Origin: Batkoa obscura
Taxonomy: Eukaryota > Entomophthoromycota > Entomophthoromycetes > Entomophthorales > Batkoaceae
Assembly (NCBI GenBank): GCA_030770535.1
Contig: JASVEC010000024.1
Location: forward strand, 62,001 to 126,000
Reading direction: 5' to 3'
Length of the DNA stretch: 64,000 bases
A program made the translations under genes and the position numbers. The notes under the pieces were generated by a model that made no database searches, was not told where the DNA came from, and saw nothing but the letters and a program-made list of their open reading frames with translations. Shown here in pieces: positions 54,402-64,000 of the stretch. Within the stretch, counting starts at the first letter, position 1. Each line of letters begins with the position of its first letter.

Positions 54402-57400
54402 TTATTCAAATAACACATTAAATAGCTGAGTTTTGTTAGCTGGGACCAACTCTTGTAGATAACCTTTAAAGGTTTCTTCATTACCCTTTAGCGCTTTTTT
54501 GAGAGTCTCAAGAGCTTTTTTAAGGATGTAGGGCTCCATAAGTTCTTCCGATATGGCCACAATCAAAGCTTTGACAAGTTTGTGTAATGTTACATGGTCT
54601 TTTTGTAAAGATGGAGGGGGATTATCTAAAAGCTCTACAGCTGTATTATACACTATTGTAAATTCAGTTCGATCTTCCCTTATAGGGAGTGCATTGATAA
54701 ATGGCCCACATACCCCATCAAGTGAAATGACGTCACCTTTAAAGGTTATTATTTTTGCTAAAGCAGCTACAGCATTGTCAGTGGCAAAAATATTTTCTGG
54801 AGTCCTTGCAGCTGGATCTTGGATAGCCAAGATTAATTTAGGTAATGCTGAAGCACAACATGGGTTATATTCTGATCCTCCGAACTGAGCCCATAACCCA
54901 ACACCATAAGAAGCAGCTTGTCTAACTTCAACTGCACTGTCAAGAAGCAATTTTATTGTTGATTCAACAAAAGCTCCACCATAAAATCTAGTTGCTACTT
55001 CACCTCCATATTCAACTACGTCATCAAATACTCCTAACGCCCATCTTCTGAGTATAGAACTAGGACAATCCAAGCATTGTAATGCAATACCAGTGATATT
55101 AGCTAACTCCTTAAAAAACTGATACCCATGAATTCTTACTAAGTCATGAAATGTTTTTGATAAATTATTTATGAATTCTTCATCATATCGAATTCCAGTA
55201 ATGTATTCATAATCTAGATCTTCTTCATCAAAATCAGGTTTCATCGCAATGAGAGCATATTGATTTAAGGATTTAATCGAGTTATTAAGATGAGGGATTA
55301 TTTCTTTAGAAAATCTAAGTATATCATTGCTTTTTAAAACCTGCGGTCCTGCAATATCCATAATCTCTGAAAATGTTGACAATAGTAAATTAAAAATAGA
55401 TGGCTCATCCTCTGTTTTTAACTGGCGCATTAAGCACTTAAAGATATCTTTGGAATATTTTAATATTTCATCTTGGTCTAAGTCAGAATCTACCAAACAA
55501 AACAAAAGGTGTGGTGTTGACCTTATAGCAGCAGATCTAGTTTCGGAATGAATGATATAATTTATAAGTGGGGTCATTTCCGGTAAAAGTGATACGGCAT
55601 AATCGGAGAATGCTGACTGCAAAGATTGTGCAAAACAAAGTAGCATTTCAATAGCACCGCTTTTTTCTTCAAGGAGTGAAGTACGTACTCCAACTAATCT
55701 CCCATACGAATCGTTAAATTCCCACCCCTGTTCTTCAGGATACTTTTCTTCAGGATCGTCATCCTTATCTAAAATAACGATTTCGGGTTTCGCTAAAGCC
55801 GATTTTATTAAATCTGGGATTACGCATCCTAGGTATGGTTGAAACTCTTTTCCAAGCAACATAGCCATTCTAGTCCAAGCCTGAAGGAGATAGGATGCTA
55901 ATGGATCATCATTTGATGTAATAGTACTTTGTAGCTGTACAAATAAATTTGCTATATATCCTAAATCTGGGCGAAGGCGCTCTAAACCAACCACTAAAGC
56001 AACTAAGCTGATACATTCAATTGCTTTAGCACGCAAGGTACGAAAATTAGATTCTACAGCTTTTTCAGCAACTTCTACTAAAGCTGGCATTATATCACTA
56101 TAATAGGCTAGGAAATTATCTTCAGAAACATCAGCAATTGAGGCAATTGTTGTCAACGATTGCTCTTTGACATATGGAACACCTCCTTTTAAAGTATTGA
56201 AGAGTTTTTCCAATAGAGGCCTTAAATAAACATTAATTACATTCTTATCTAAAGCTTCAGCAATATTATGTAATGCGGCAGCTGCATGGGCTTGAACTCT
56301 AGGATTAGAAAAATCATCTAGCAGTGGAAACAAAGGTGGAATAATTTTGTCATGGTGTTCTACTGCAAATTCTTCAGGGAAATCTGCGGCTAGCTGACCA
56401 AAAGTATGTGAAGTTGCATAGCGAACACGGGGATGTGAATCATGTAAATGTGGGAGTATAAGTTGTATGATATTCCCCATTTCTCTTCCCATAGTTTTGC
56501 CACATCCCTCACCTATAGCACTTAGTGCTAATACTGCTGCATATCTTTGTTTCCAATCTTCAGACCTAGAGTATTCGATAATAAAGGTTAGTGCAACTGG
56601 GAACAGGTATTTCCCTCCTGTGGCACATGCCAACCTGTCTAACCCATCATATCCAGTCTGATAATTAGATTCCTCTTCGTACTCGTCGATATTAAGGATA
56701 GTATACCATTCTTTATCATTGCTAATACTACTGATCCAATTTAATAATATTGGAACTAATATTTGGGCAATTTCTTTATAATTTCTAGTTTTTGAGCTAG
56801 AGCCTTCTACAATAGTCAAAATAAATTCTAAGGCGGTATGCTTAGGAGCTTAAAAAATTAATAAATAATCAATAATTACAGTATCGCTTACATTCATCTA
56901 AATTTGGATCCTCCATAATAATTGTACAAAACTTCAATATATTTGGTAGATATTTCATTAGCAAATAACTTTTAGTTTCTGCGAGCTCAACAAAACAACT
57001 TAATCCTGCCCAAAGTGAATCTTCATCCTTATTGATATAAATAGGTTCTAATACCTAAAATATTAATACAAATATAGAAAGCTTGATTTTTTTTACTTTA
57101 AACATTTCTGGTAGATAAGGTATAAGTTTGTCGTGTCTTGGTTTTTCAGCATCAATAAGTAAAGCTACAAAAGCTTTGAGTACAACTAAACGAACCTAAT
57201 AATTATATAAATATAATAAAACTAAAAAGTGAAATCATATTACCGAGGAGCCGTCCTTTGGTGAAGTCAAGTTAAATGCTTTACCAATAGCATTCATTTT
57301 AGAATCACTCACAATTGAAGGATAAGAAGATATAATTTTGAAGCCAGATTCCCTTAAAAGTGCAGAAGCCTCATTACAAAGATCAAGGGTTATAATAGGC

Positions 57401-57930
57401 AATTCGACCCAGTTTCCTGGTTGACTTTAATCAACAAAAAATAATTTAAAAAATAAAAATAAAAAAATACTTTCTGAAGTTTCCAAGTAAATATAAAGAT
57501 CACTCACAGCATCACAAAGCCTTAGTCTACAAGTACTATCCTCCTCTGTTTTAAGGGCAGTAATCAAATTATTTTTTACGATTTCTTGTGTTGTTGGGCT
57601 TAATAAACTAAATCTTACGGGGTCCCTATCCGGCTCCTGTTGTTCTAAAGGAGAAGGCAGTACAACTAACCTTCTAAATAATAAAGCAGCAAATCCTCTT
57701 AACTAAATGAAAGAAACTTAATTTGATCCTTTTTTATAAATGAAAATTACTTGAGGATTTTGAACGAACCTTAACACATGGATCAAAGCCATAGTTAAAG
57801 CATCTGGATTGGTTGTAGCAATATTCAATATATCACTTTCGCCTTTGCCTCGCATTTCATTGTCGCTACATTGCAATAGAGTCAATAACTCCAAAAAGGG
57901 CCCTTCTTCGTGCTCTTGGATTAATCCCAT
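54402..57930 (-). CDS. KAP121: importin beta family karyopherin Kap121/Pse1 (IPO5)
   Basis: Six exons on the minus strand: 57930-57751, 57702-57471, 57416-57244, 57195-57097, 57054-56892 and 56848-54402; introns 42-54 bp; 1097 residues, the length of human IPO5. A HEAT-repeat solenoid that carries ribosomal proteins and other cargo with Lys-rich signals into the nucleus under RanGTP control. Landmarks: an N-terminal FVQNPQLRGFAALLFRR Ran-binding helix pair, KHTALEFILTIVEG, CATGGKYLFP, YAAVLALSAIGEGCG, HDSHPRVRYATSHTFGQLA, RVQAHAAAALHNIAE, and the C-terminal VRQAASYGVGLWAQFGG. Intron 2 ends at an internal CCAG that restores the frame to NWVELPI. All phases agree. Confidence 0.95.
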
Positions 57931-58188
57931 TTTTTGAGCTTAAAATTATTTTGACAAAGCAGTCGAAATAAAAATTTATTCGAATTTATCCAAATTCATT
58001 CAAGTTATCAAAGTTAAAGAATTTTTTTGTAATCTAAATTGTATATATATAGTATTAATATATATATATCCAAACATAAAACAAGGGTATAAAAGCAGAA
58101 GTAAATATACAATGAAGTCTTTACAATGATTTAAAGAACCATAAATTAGCTATAAATTTTATGAAACTAATTATTTTTGTTAAAATAT

Positions 58189-58282
58189 GAGAATGTATTT
58201 TTGTATCTAATTTTACTAATAAATTTTCCATTCAAAATAGTGCTTGAGAAATGGAAAAAGTGAAGTAAAAAAAAACACTCTC
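58189..58282 (+). mobile_element. MITE copy 17
   Basis: 94 bp, ATAT on both sides (58185-58188, 58283-58286); has small internal deletions. Confidence 0.86.
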
Positions 58283-58437
58283 ATATCAAATATTTTTCAA
58301 ACAACTAATTTCCAAATATTGCTTTATTTCAAGATATGATTATAATTCTTGGGCATAATATCAAAAATACTTTTAAAATAACTTTTATATCTACTATTAT
58401 AAATCCCTATTTTTGAATGTTGCTAAAAACAGTATTT

Positions 58438-58533
58438 GGGGATGTATTTTTTCGTTTAAGAATTTTACTAAGAATTTTTCTACTCAAATAGCGCTTAAAA
58501 AAATGGAAAAGTAATGGAATAAAAAACATCCTC
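58438..58533 (+). mobile_element. MITE copy 18 with diagnostic ATTT duplication
   Basis: 96 bp, flanked by ATTT at 58434-58437 and 58534-58537, the second clear ATTT direct repeat. Confidence 0.9.
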
Positions 58534-60647
58534 ATTTGCTTAGTGGAATTTTGACCATTTATTTCCAGTCTTATATGAAATCTAGTACTCAATGATTAGA
58601 GTCAAAAACAGCTATTGCCTGGTTGATTACAATGTAAGTCGAAAGGTCTTAGTTTATGTGACTAAGATAGACTTGAGTTATGAATAATAGCACCCAATAG
58701 GCTATGGACTATATAGGACAAATATAATAGACGATACTACTACAAATCTACGTAAATACTATTAAGGGAATTTAATGGCTTTGTTAAATGTTTAAGATAT
58801 CAGGGAATAATCCAGTTAAAAGGCCTTGAGCTACTATGTTTTAAAATCTCTTTTATACTCTGACAAGTACAAATATCAAAACGGGAAGATAATATTCTTT
58901 GAGATGAAGTTAGAAATTTTCATAGCAAATCAAACTAAGAGCATGGCATTGGTTGTCTCTGAGCTCGAAAACACAACAACTTAACGGATTGTTATGTTAT
59001 AATCAATCATAGAGTTGACAAAGCAGTATTTCATATTTATATTTCAAGTCAACATATATGTTTAGCAGTGACAAAACTAGTACTAATATTAGGCTAATGT
59101 ATAATTAAAATAATATCCTATTAATTTATTAACTACAGTTTGATTGTTATCCTTCTAATTAGCTTATTTGATAAACTTACTAGTCTCTATTATGAATATT
59201 TAAGATAATATTATAAAATAGAGAATAGGGCTTCGTAGAAAATCAAACTGTTGCCAATGCATTAGCTTTAAATTACTATTAGCTGCTTTATTTATTAGTA
59301 TATTTTAATAGTATGTAATGAGTAAATTGAACTATTTTTATTTAAATTACCTTCAAATGATCATGATACAATTAAACTAGGATATAATAGCTCATTTTAA
59401 TCCTTCTTTTCTATTATTTAATTTTTGAATTAAGATCCTTTCACTAGGTTTATAATGTTAAAAGGCTATGAACAATAAATTTAAGAAAGTTACATCATAT
59501 AAATATTATATTTATATTAGAGGCAACTATAATGAAAAGCTTAAATCGTTTTTAGTGGAAAATCTAATTTAAAGACCAAAGTCAATCAAAAATCAAAATA
59601 TAAAGCAGGAATAATTTTTCGGTACTTTATATGCCTTCTGTTTATAAATGCTATTTTTATCCAGTATACTTAGTATTCAAACGTCTCGATTAATAGGCTA
59701 AAAAACTCATCTATATGATAATAGCTAATTTCTTTAGAGTTATTCGTTTTATTTATCAGTCTCAAAACTAGAAAAGATCACATTTGATAGCTTGATCAAA
59801 AAGTTTCAATTTAATTTTAGGTTGATTTCAAGCAGTTTTTTGTTTACAGCTAAAACTAGTGCTATTTTATAAATTGTAAGTTTAAAAATGAACAAACGAT
59901 CGAAAAGAATAATTTATTCCTAAGGGTTCTATTTTTAAGTCAATGTGTTACTGAAAATGAAAAAAGGCTTAAGAGTCCACTGTTTATTATGAATATGGGG
60001 TGCTGTTAAATAGAATATTAAAATTTTACACTTTTAAATGTTTATTTCTTAATATACTATTTTTGTTTCAATGTTTTATATTATATATTTAAAGAGAGGT
60101 TAAATTATGATTATATAAATTGAAATGCTAGATTTGGTACACAAGTTTGCCTAAATAGTATTCTAAACTCTAGTTTTATAGAAGCCTATTTACTATATAC
60201 GTTGCTTCAACTCTCTAAACATTTTATAAAATAAAGCAAAAGTAACTCAGTCCATGTTATATATTTAATGCCATCTCTTATTTGATTTATTATAGTAATA
60301 TAAATATTTACCTAAACATATACTGTTAAATTCAAATTCAAACACCAAAATACATACTGTACACATTTTATTCAAGTAAACTGCATTATTTGTAATAATC
60401 AAATGCAAAAGTTTTATTAAACAAAAATTAAAAGCTGAGTGAAATTATTATTAAACTGCTCATATTATTGATCTTAGTCTACATCTATATATTTCGATAA
60501 TTTATTGAACAAGCAATATGTTAAATATTTATCACTAAATTACAAAATATCCTTATTGAAGGCACCATAAATTACTTAAAATATCAATTATCATTTAGAG
60601 ATGGCGGACTAAAGGTGGTCCAAAGCTGATATCCCCCTCTTCTCCTC

Positions 60648-62240
60648 TCAATTAGCACTCTCAGTGTTATCATTTTCATGTACTAAACTAACATAGCTTC
60701 CTCCTTCTCCTTCTCCTTCTTTTTTCTCTGGCTTATAATTTTTTACTGTTCCTGGTCTTCTACAAACCGGACAGTTGTTGGATCCAGTAGTTAACCACTT
60801 ATCAATACAATCTGTATGGAATGCATGTTGACACTTCAATATTCTAAGTGCATCTTTATCAACATATTCTGTAAGGCATACTTGACACATATTCCCGTTC
60901 AAAATACTTATTCCTTCTTTTAAGAACAAGCTATCCTCAAAGATCACCTCGGTTGTTTGACGCTGGACTTCTGGTAATGTAGTGGTTGGTGGACGTGCAG
61001 GTCCAAGAAGACTAGAGAGTCTTAAAAGATCCTCATACGATGGATTATCGGATAACGCTCCGGTAAGTATGGGATGATTTTCCGGATAATTTGAACCAAC
61101 TACATAGATAATCCAGCTGCGCCTTGCTGGTGGAACAGGACTTGTTTCCCGGTTAGATTCACTTTGCTGTCCTTGAGATACATCATCTTCAGGAGCATTT
61201 ACTGGGGAGCTAACTGCTGCTTGAGCTTGAGCTTGAGCTTGAGCTTCTTGGGTCGCTCTTGTCCTTGAGCGTGTTTGAGGCCCTGAAGTAGGTGGATCCC
61301 TACCCCTTTCACTTTCATTTGGAACACTTCTAATACCGATAATAAGGACAGGCACTGTTCCAACTCTGTTGTTAGTTCCAAATGATGAATTATTAGATTC
61401 AGCTTGACTATTGTTATCATTTGCTGGAGCAGGAGGATTTTCAGGAGCTACGTTAGTTTGCTCATTTGGCACTCCTGGATTAGTAGTTTGCTGATCTGCT
61501 GCTCCAGCTGGCTCATCTGCTGAATGGGACATTCTAAAAACCCTGAATACTGCAGTGGTTCCATCTGAATTGTCTGTTGCTTCTGATATAAGAGACAGTC
61601 TTGGGAAAGGCTCGCTCGAATTTTCATTTTGCTCTTGTAAATGATTTAAAAATGAATCCATAAAGCTTGCTGCACTTCTTGTTGTTTGTGCTTGTTCTTG
61701 GCTTCTTGTAGCCTGTTCCATACTTCTTTGGTGCTCATGAGCTGTTAAGCTTATAGCACTTGCTGCTGCTGCGAGCATTCGGGTAAGTGCGGCATTAGCT
61801 GATGGCAATGCCGCTCTACCGCCAAAGCCGACCTCTTGAGGAAGTGTTTGATTTTCCCGCGTGAAATTGGCGCCATCCATAAGTTGACGAAGAGCTTCGC
61901 TAACCTGGTCGGAGGTTGGAACAACTGGAGGACGAGCAATGGGTGATGTTGGGCCATTCCCCTCATTTCTTAAAGGTCCTCTTTCTAATGCTCTTAATCT
62001 ATTATATGTTTGTCTATTTAAACCTCTTGTACGTATATCATCTAGTATTGAAGTCACGCTAGGATTCCTTTGGTTTCCTGAAGATAAGTATGGATGAGTT
62101 GCGCTTGTTCTGGACCTATCTCTAGAATTATTTCTAGATGGCCTTTGGGGCCCACCTGACCCTTGGTTTGAATCTTGTCTAGAATTTGAATCATTGTTTT
62201 CTTCTTCACGTTCGCCTAAGCCTGAAAAAGTTTGACCCAT
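60648..62240 (-). CDS. RING-H2 E3 ubiquitin ligase, N-myristoylation-like start
   Basis: Single exon on the minus strand, 530 residues. A C-terminal RING-H2 finger at about 449-492: CQVC, then LKCQHAFHTDCIDKWL, then NNCPVCR, with the order C3H2C3. The rest is mostly disordered, rich in Ser, Asn, Gln, Arg and Pro, with a QAQAQAQAQ run and an ISLTAHEHQRSMEQATR helix. A buried hydrophobic patch RRSWIIYVVGSNYPENHPILTG followed by PSYEDLLRLSSLLGPARPP precedes the RING and is the only other probable ordered part. The start MGQTFSGL fits an N-myristoylation signal (Gly2, Ser6), suggesting membrane targeting in place of a TM. Substrates unknown. Confidence 0.88.
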   Translation of the reverse strand: MGQTFSGLGEREEENNDSNSRQDSNQGSGGPQRPSRNNSRDRSRTSATHPYLSSGNQRNPSVTSILDDIRTRGLNRQTYNRLRALERGPLRNEGNGPTSPIARPPVVPTSDQVSEALRQLMDGANFTRENQTLPQEVGFGGRAALPSANAALTRMLAAAASAISLTAHEHQRSMEQATRSQEQAQTTRSAASFMDSFLNHLQEQNENSSEPFPRLSLISEATDNSDGTTAVFRVFRMSHSADEPAGAADQQTTNPGVPNEQTNVAPENPPAPANDNNSQAESNNSSFGTNNRVGTVPVLIIGIRSVPNESERGRDPPTSGPQTRSRTRATQEAQAQAQAQAAVSSPVNAPEDDVSQGQQSESNRETSPVPPARRSWIIYVVGSNYPENHPILTGALSDNPSYEDLLRLSSLLGPARPPTTTLPEVQRQTTEVIFEDSLFLKEGISILNGNMCQVCLTEYVDKDALRILKCQHAFHTDCIDKWLTTGSNNCPVCRRPGTVKNYKPEKKEGEGEGGSYVSLVHENDNTESAN

Positions 62241-63845
62241 AATGAACTTATATGAACTAAAATATGCCTTTTATTAATTTAAATATACACTCGAACGATA
62301 TATAGGTTTATGAAGGATGTAAATTAGTAGCATAGAGGGTAATAAACTCACTTTAAATTTTTATGTGGGGGATTGTATTTAAAAAGTTTATAAAATATAA
62401 TGACTACCATTGTTTAAATACATGCCTTTATGTATCTGATTGGTTTAAGCAATTTTTAAAGTTCAAACCTTCCAATCATATTCATATCTATATCACATTT
62501 ATGCTTTATTGAATCTCATTAAATTATGCCTAAAATAATTTTAGCTGTCATGAATCAAATCAAGCTAAAAATTGTTGCAGCTCTTTTGTGACTTCATTAA
62601 TTTCTCATTTGAAAAATAAACTTATCAAATTCAGTTAAAATACACAAAACCTATGTTTAAAAATTAGCCATACAAATATTTTAATTACAAAAACCACTGC
62701 TAAAAAATTTGAGCAAGAGTTGTATCAGCTGAAAAGTCATATTTCTATAAACCTATTTTGTCTGTGTTTGTAATTTGCTATATAAAAAGCTTGCATCATT
62801 TTAATAAATATCGATTTTTTATGAGAATAGCTAATCTTTTATATTGCTTAGTTAAGAAAATACATAGATAGTAAGATTATTAATAACATATAATTTAAAA
62901 TCCATACATTGATTTTATATTATATTATTAAAACAGATATTTAAGAACGAGTGTTTTAGCAGAAATGGATGAATTTGTTAACGTATATGCTATTAAGATA
63001 TTTGAAAATAAAAGTTGATATTTTAATGAAGAACCATAGTTACTAACTCTTGATTAAAATTTATTTAATCGTTTAGGATGAATAAGCAAGTTACTTTGTC
63101 GTCGAAAATAATTGTTTAGATCAGCTTTAAAAGCAGTACAGTATTAATATATCATATCTAAAAAAACCAAAAGGCTTAGTTGTAATCTCATCTAATGTTT
63201 TTGATTTCAATTACAACAAACCATACGATATTATGTGATAAAATGGTCTTTTTCTTTTATGTATAAAAATAATTTTATTATTTTTTTCATTTCTATTACT
63301 AATACACAATTATCTATTTTCACGAAAATAAAATATTTGGCATACATTTCAATTAAGTGAAGATCTTGATAAAGTGGAAAGATACTTGCAGCATTTTTAA
63401 ATAAAATATAATAACTAAATAGCAATAATACTTATTAAAAAATTCCACTAATAAAAAATAAAGCTATAAGATAAGGTTATTCAATACATATAGTATTATA
63501 AATTTTATAGTATTTTTAAAAATTTTATAATTATTTTAAATTTGAAACATTTTAATTAATTTTAGTTTTATTACTTTTTTATTTTCTTACACAGTTCTTA
63601 AAAGTAAATAAATTAATATAACAACTTTATATATTAATAATTAAATTATTATAATCATATTTATTTTAGTAATTTTTAAATATAAATAAAATAAATAAAA
63701 AATGTAAAGATTATTTATAAATTTTATAAAGTCTATTTAAAGTTTCAAATCAGTATTTAAAATTATATACTATAGGACGTGAAAAATGTTATAAAATTTT
63801 TATCAGTTAAAAAGCTGATTTATCATAATAAACCAAACATTATAT
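62241..63845. other. gene-free AT-rich intergenic region
   Basis: About 1.6 kb upstream of the RING gene. No coding frame, RNA gene or repeat recognised before the MITE pair. Confidence 0.5.
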
Positions 63846-63939
63846 GGGGATGTATTTTGTGTTTAAGAATTAGACTAATAGTTTTTCCGCTCAAATAGTG
63901 CTTAAAAGCTAAAAAAGTGATGAAGCTAAAAAAACTTTC
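63846..63939 (+). mobile_element. MITE copy 19, left arm of an inverted pair
   Basis: 94 bp, ATAT on both sides (63842-63845, 63940-63943). Carries the private change AAAAGCTAAAAAAGTGATG in place of AAAATGGAAAAAGTGATG. Confidence 0.88.
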
Positions 63940-63951
63940 ATATTTTCATAT

Positions 63952-64000
63952 GGTAAAAGTTTTTTAGCTTCATCACTTTTTTAGCTTTTAAGCACTATTT
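63952..64000 (-). mobile_element. MITE copy 20, inverted, cut by the window end
   Basis: The first 49 bp of a copy in opposite orientation, 12 bp from copy 19 and preceded by ATAT (63948-63951). It shares copy 19's private AAAAGCTAAAAAAGTG change. Confidence 0.85.

Larger units (their letters stand above)
57931..60647. other. gene-free AT-rich region with two MITEs
   Basis: About 2.7 kb. Apart from MITE copies 17 and 18 no coding frame or RNA gene was recognised. Confidence 0.5.

Noticed and set aside
63231-63425. Minus-strand 64-codon frame rich in Phe, Ile and Lys
   Set aside because: Expected by chance in AT-rich intergenic DNA; no motif or promoter context.
1-64000. CRISPR arrays, rRNA genes, retroelements or virus-derived elements
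   Set aside because: No regularly spaced repeats, rRNA core sequence, reverse transcriptase, capsid-like or long terminal repeat structure was seen. The dispersed repeats are all short non-coding MITEs or microsatellites.

Overview
The window is nuclear DNA from a fungus with a strongly AT-rich genome. Evidence: standard genetic code, short spliceosomal introns (about 42-135 bp, mostly 45-60 bp, GT..AG), ergosterol-pathway genes (CYP51, ERG3), Kap121, Gua1 and Vps74 orthologues, and AT-rich intergenic DNA. The AT bias, the intron style, a sphingomyelin-synthase-like enzyme and an expanded DUF4436 membrane family suit an early-diverging lineage (for example Entomophthoromycotina such as Conidiobolus, or Mucoromycota). 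The species cannot be fixed from sequence reading alone.

Layout. 0-8.6 kb: the 3' end of RPF1 (cut by the window edge), two tandem DUF4436 genes, a sphingomyelin-synthase-like gene and a secreted lipase. 8.6-11.7 kb: gene-poor DNA with four MITE copies, one inside a decayed gene. 11.7-21.6 kb: a lipid-metabolism stretch with INO1, CYP51, pyridoxal kinase, C-5 sterol desaturase and a DHA2 multidrug transporter. 21.7-24 kb: DNA polymerase eta in seven exons, including a 21-nt micro-exon. 24.6-27.1 kb: two more tandem DUF4436 genes. 27.3-29.3 kb: divergent VPS74 and a Bet1/Sft1-type SNARE, both Golgi proteins. 29.3-41.6 kb: gene-poor and MITE-rich, with two orphan genes and the last two DUF4436 genes. 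41.7-45.6 kb: tiny PMP3 and a 16-exon Ras-GAP. 47-48 kb: a Lys-rich reading-frame pair that may be a decaying gene. 49-58 kb: GMP synthase, secreted tyrosinase, a GNAT acetyltransferase and importin Kap121. 60.6-62.2 kb: a RING-H2 E3 ligase. 62.2-64 kb: intergenic, ending in an inverted pair of MITEs.

The most notable themes are: (1) six DUF4436 paralogues in 39 kb, arranged as three same-strand pairs, with an intron at one exact position present in three and absent in three; (2) a ~95-100 bp MITE family with about 20 copies whose 4-bp flanking direct repeats (ATAT, also ATTT and ATAC) define its target-site duplication; (3) clustering of membrane-lipid and sterol genes beside a drug-efflux pump; (4) a polymerase eta whose active-site residues are split by introns around a 21-nt exon. 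All exon joins were worked out by hand from reading frame, splice consensus and remembered family sequences; no database search was run.
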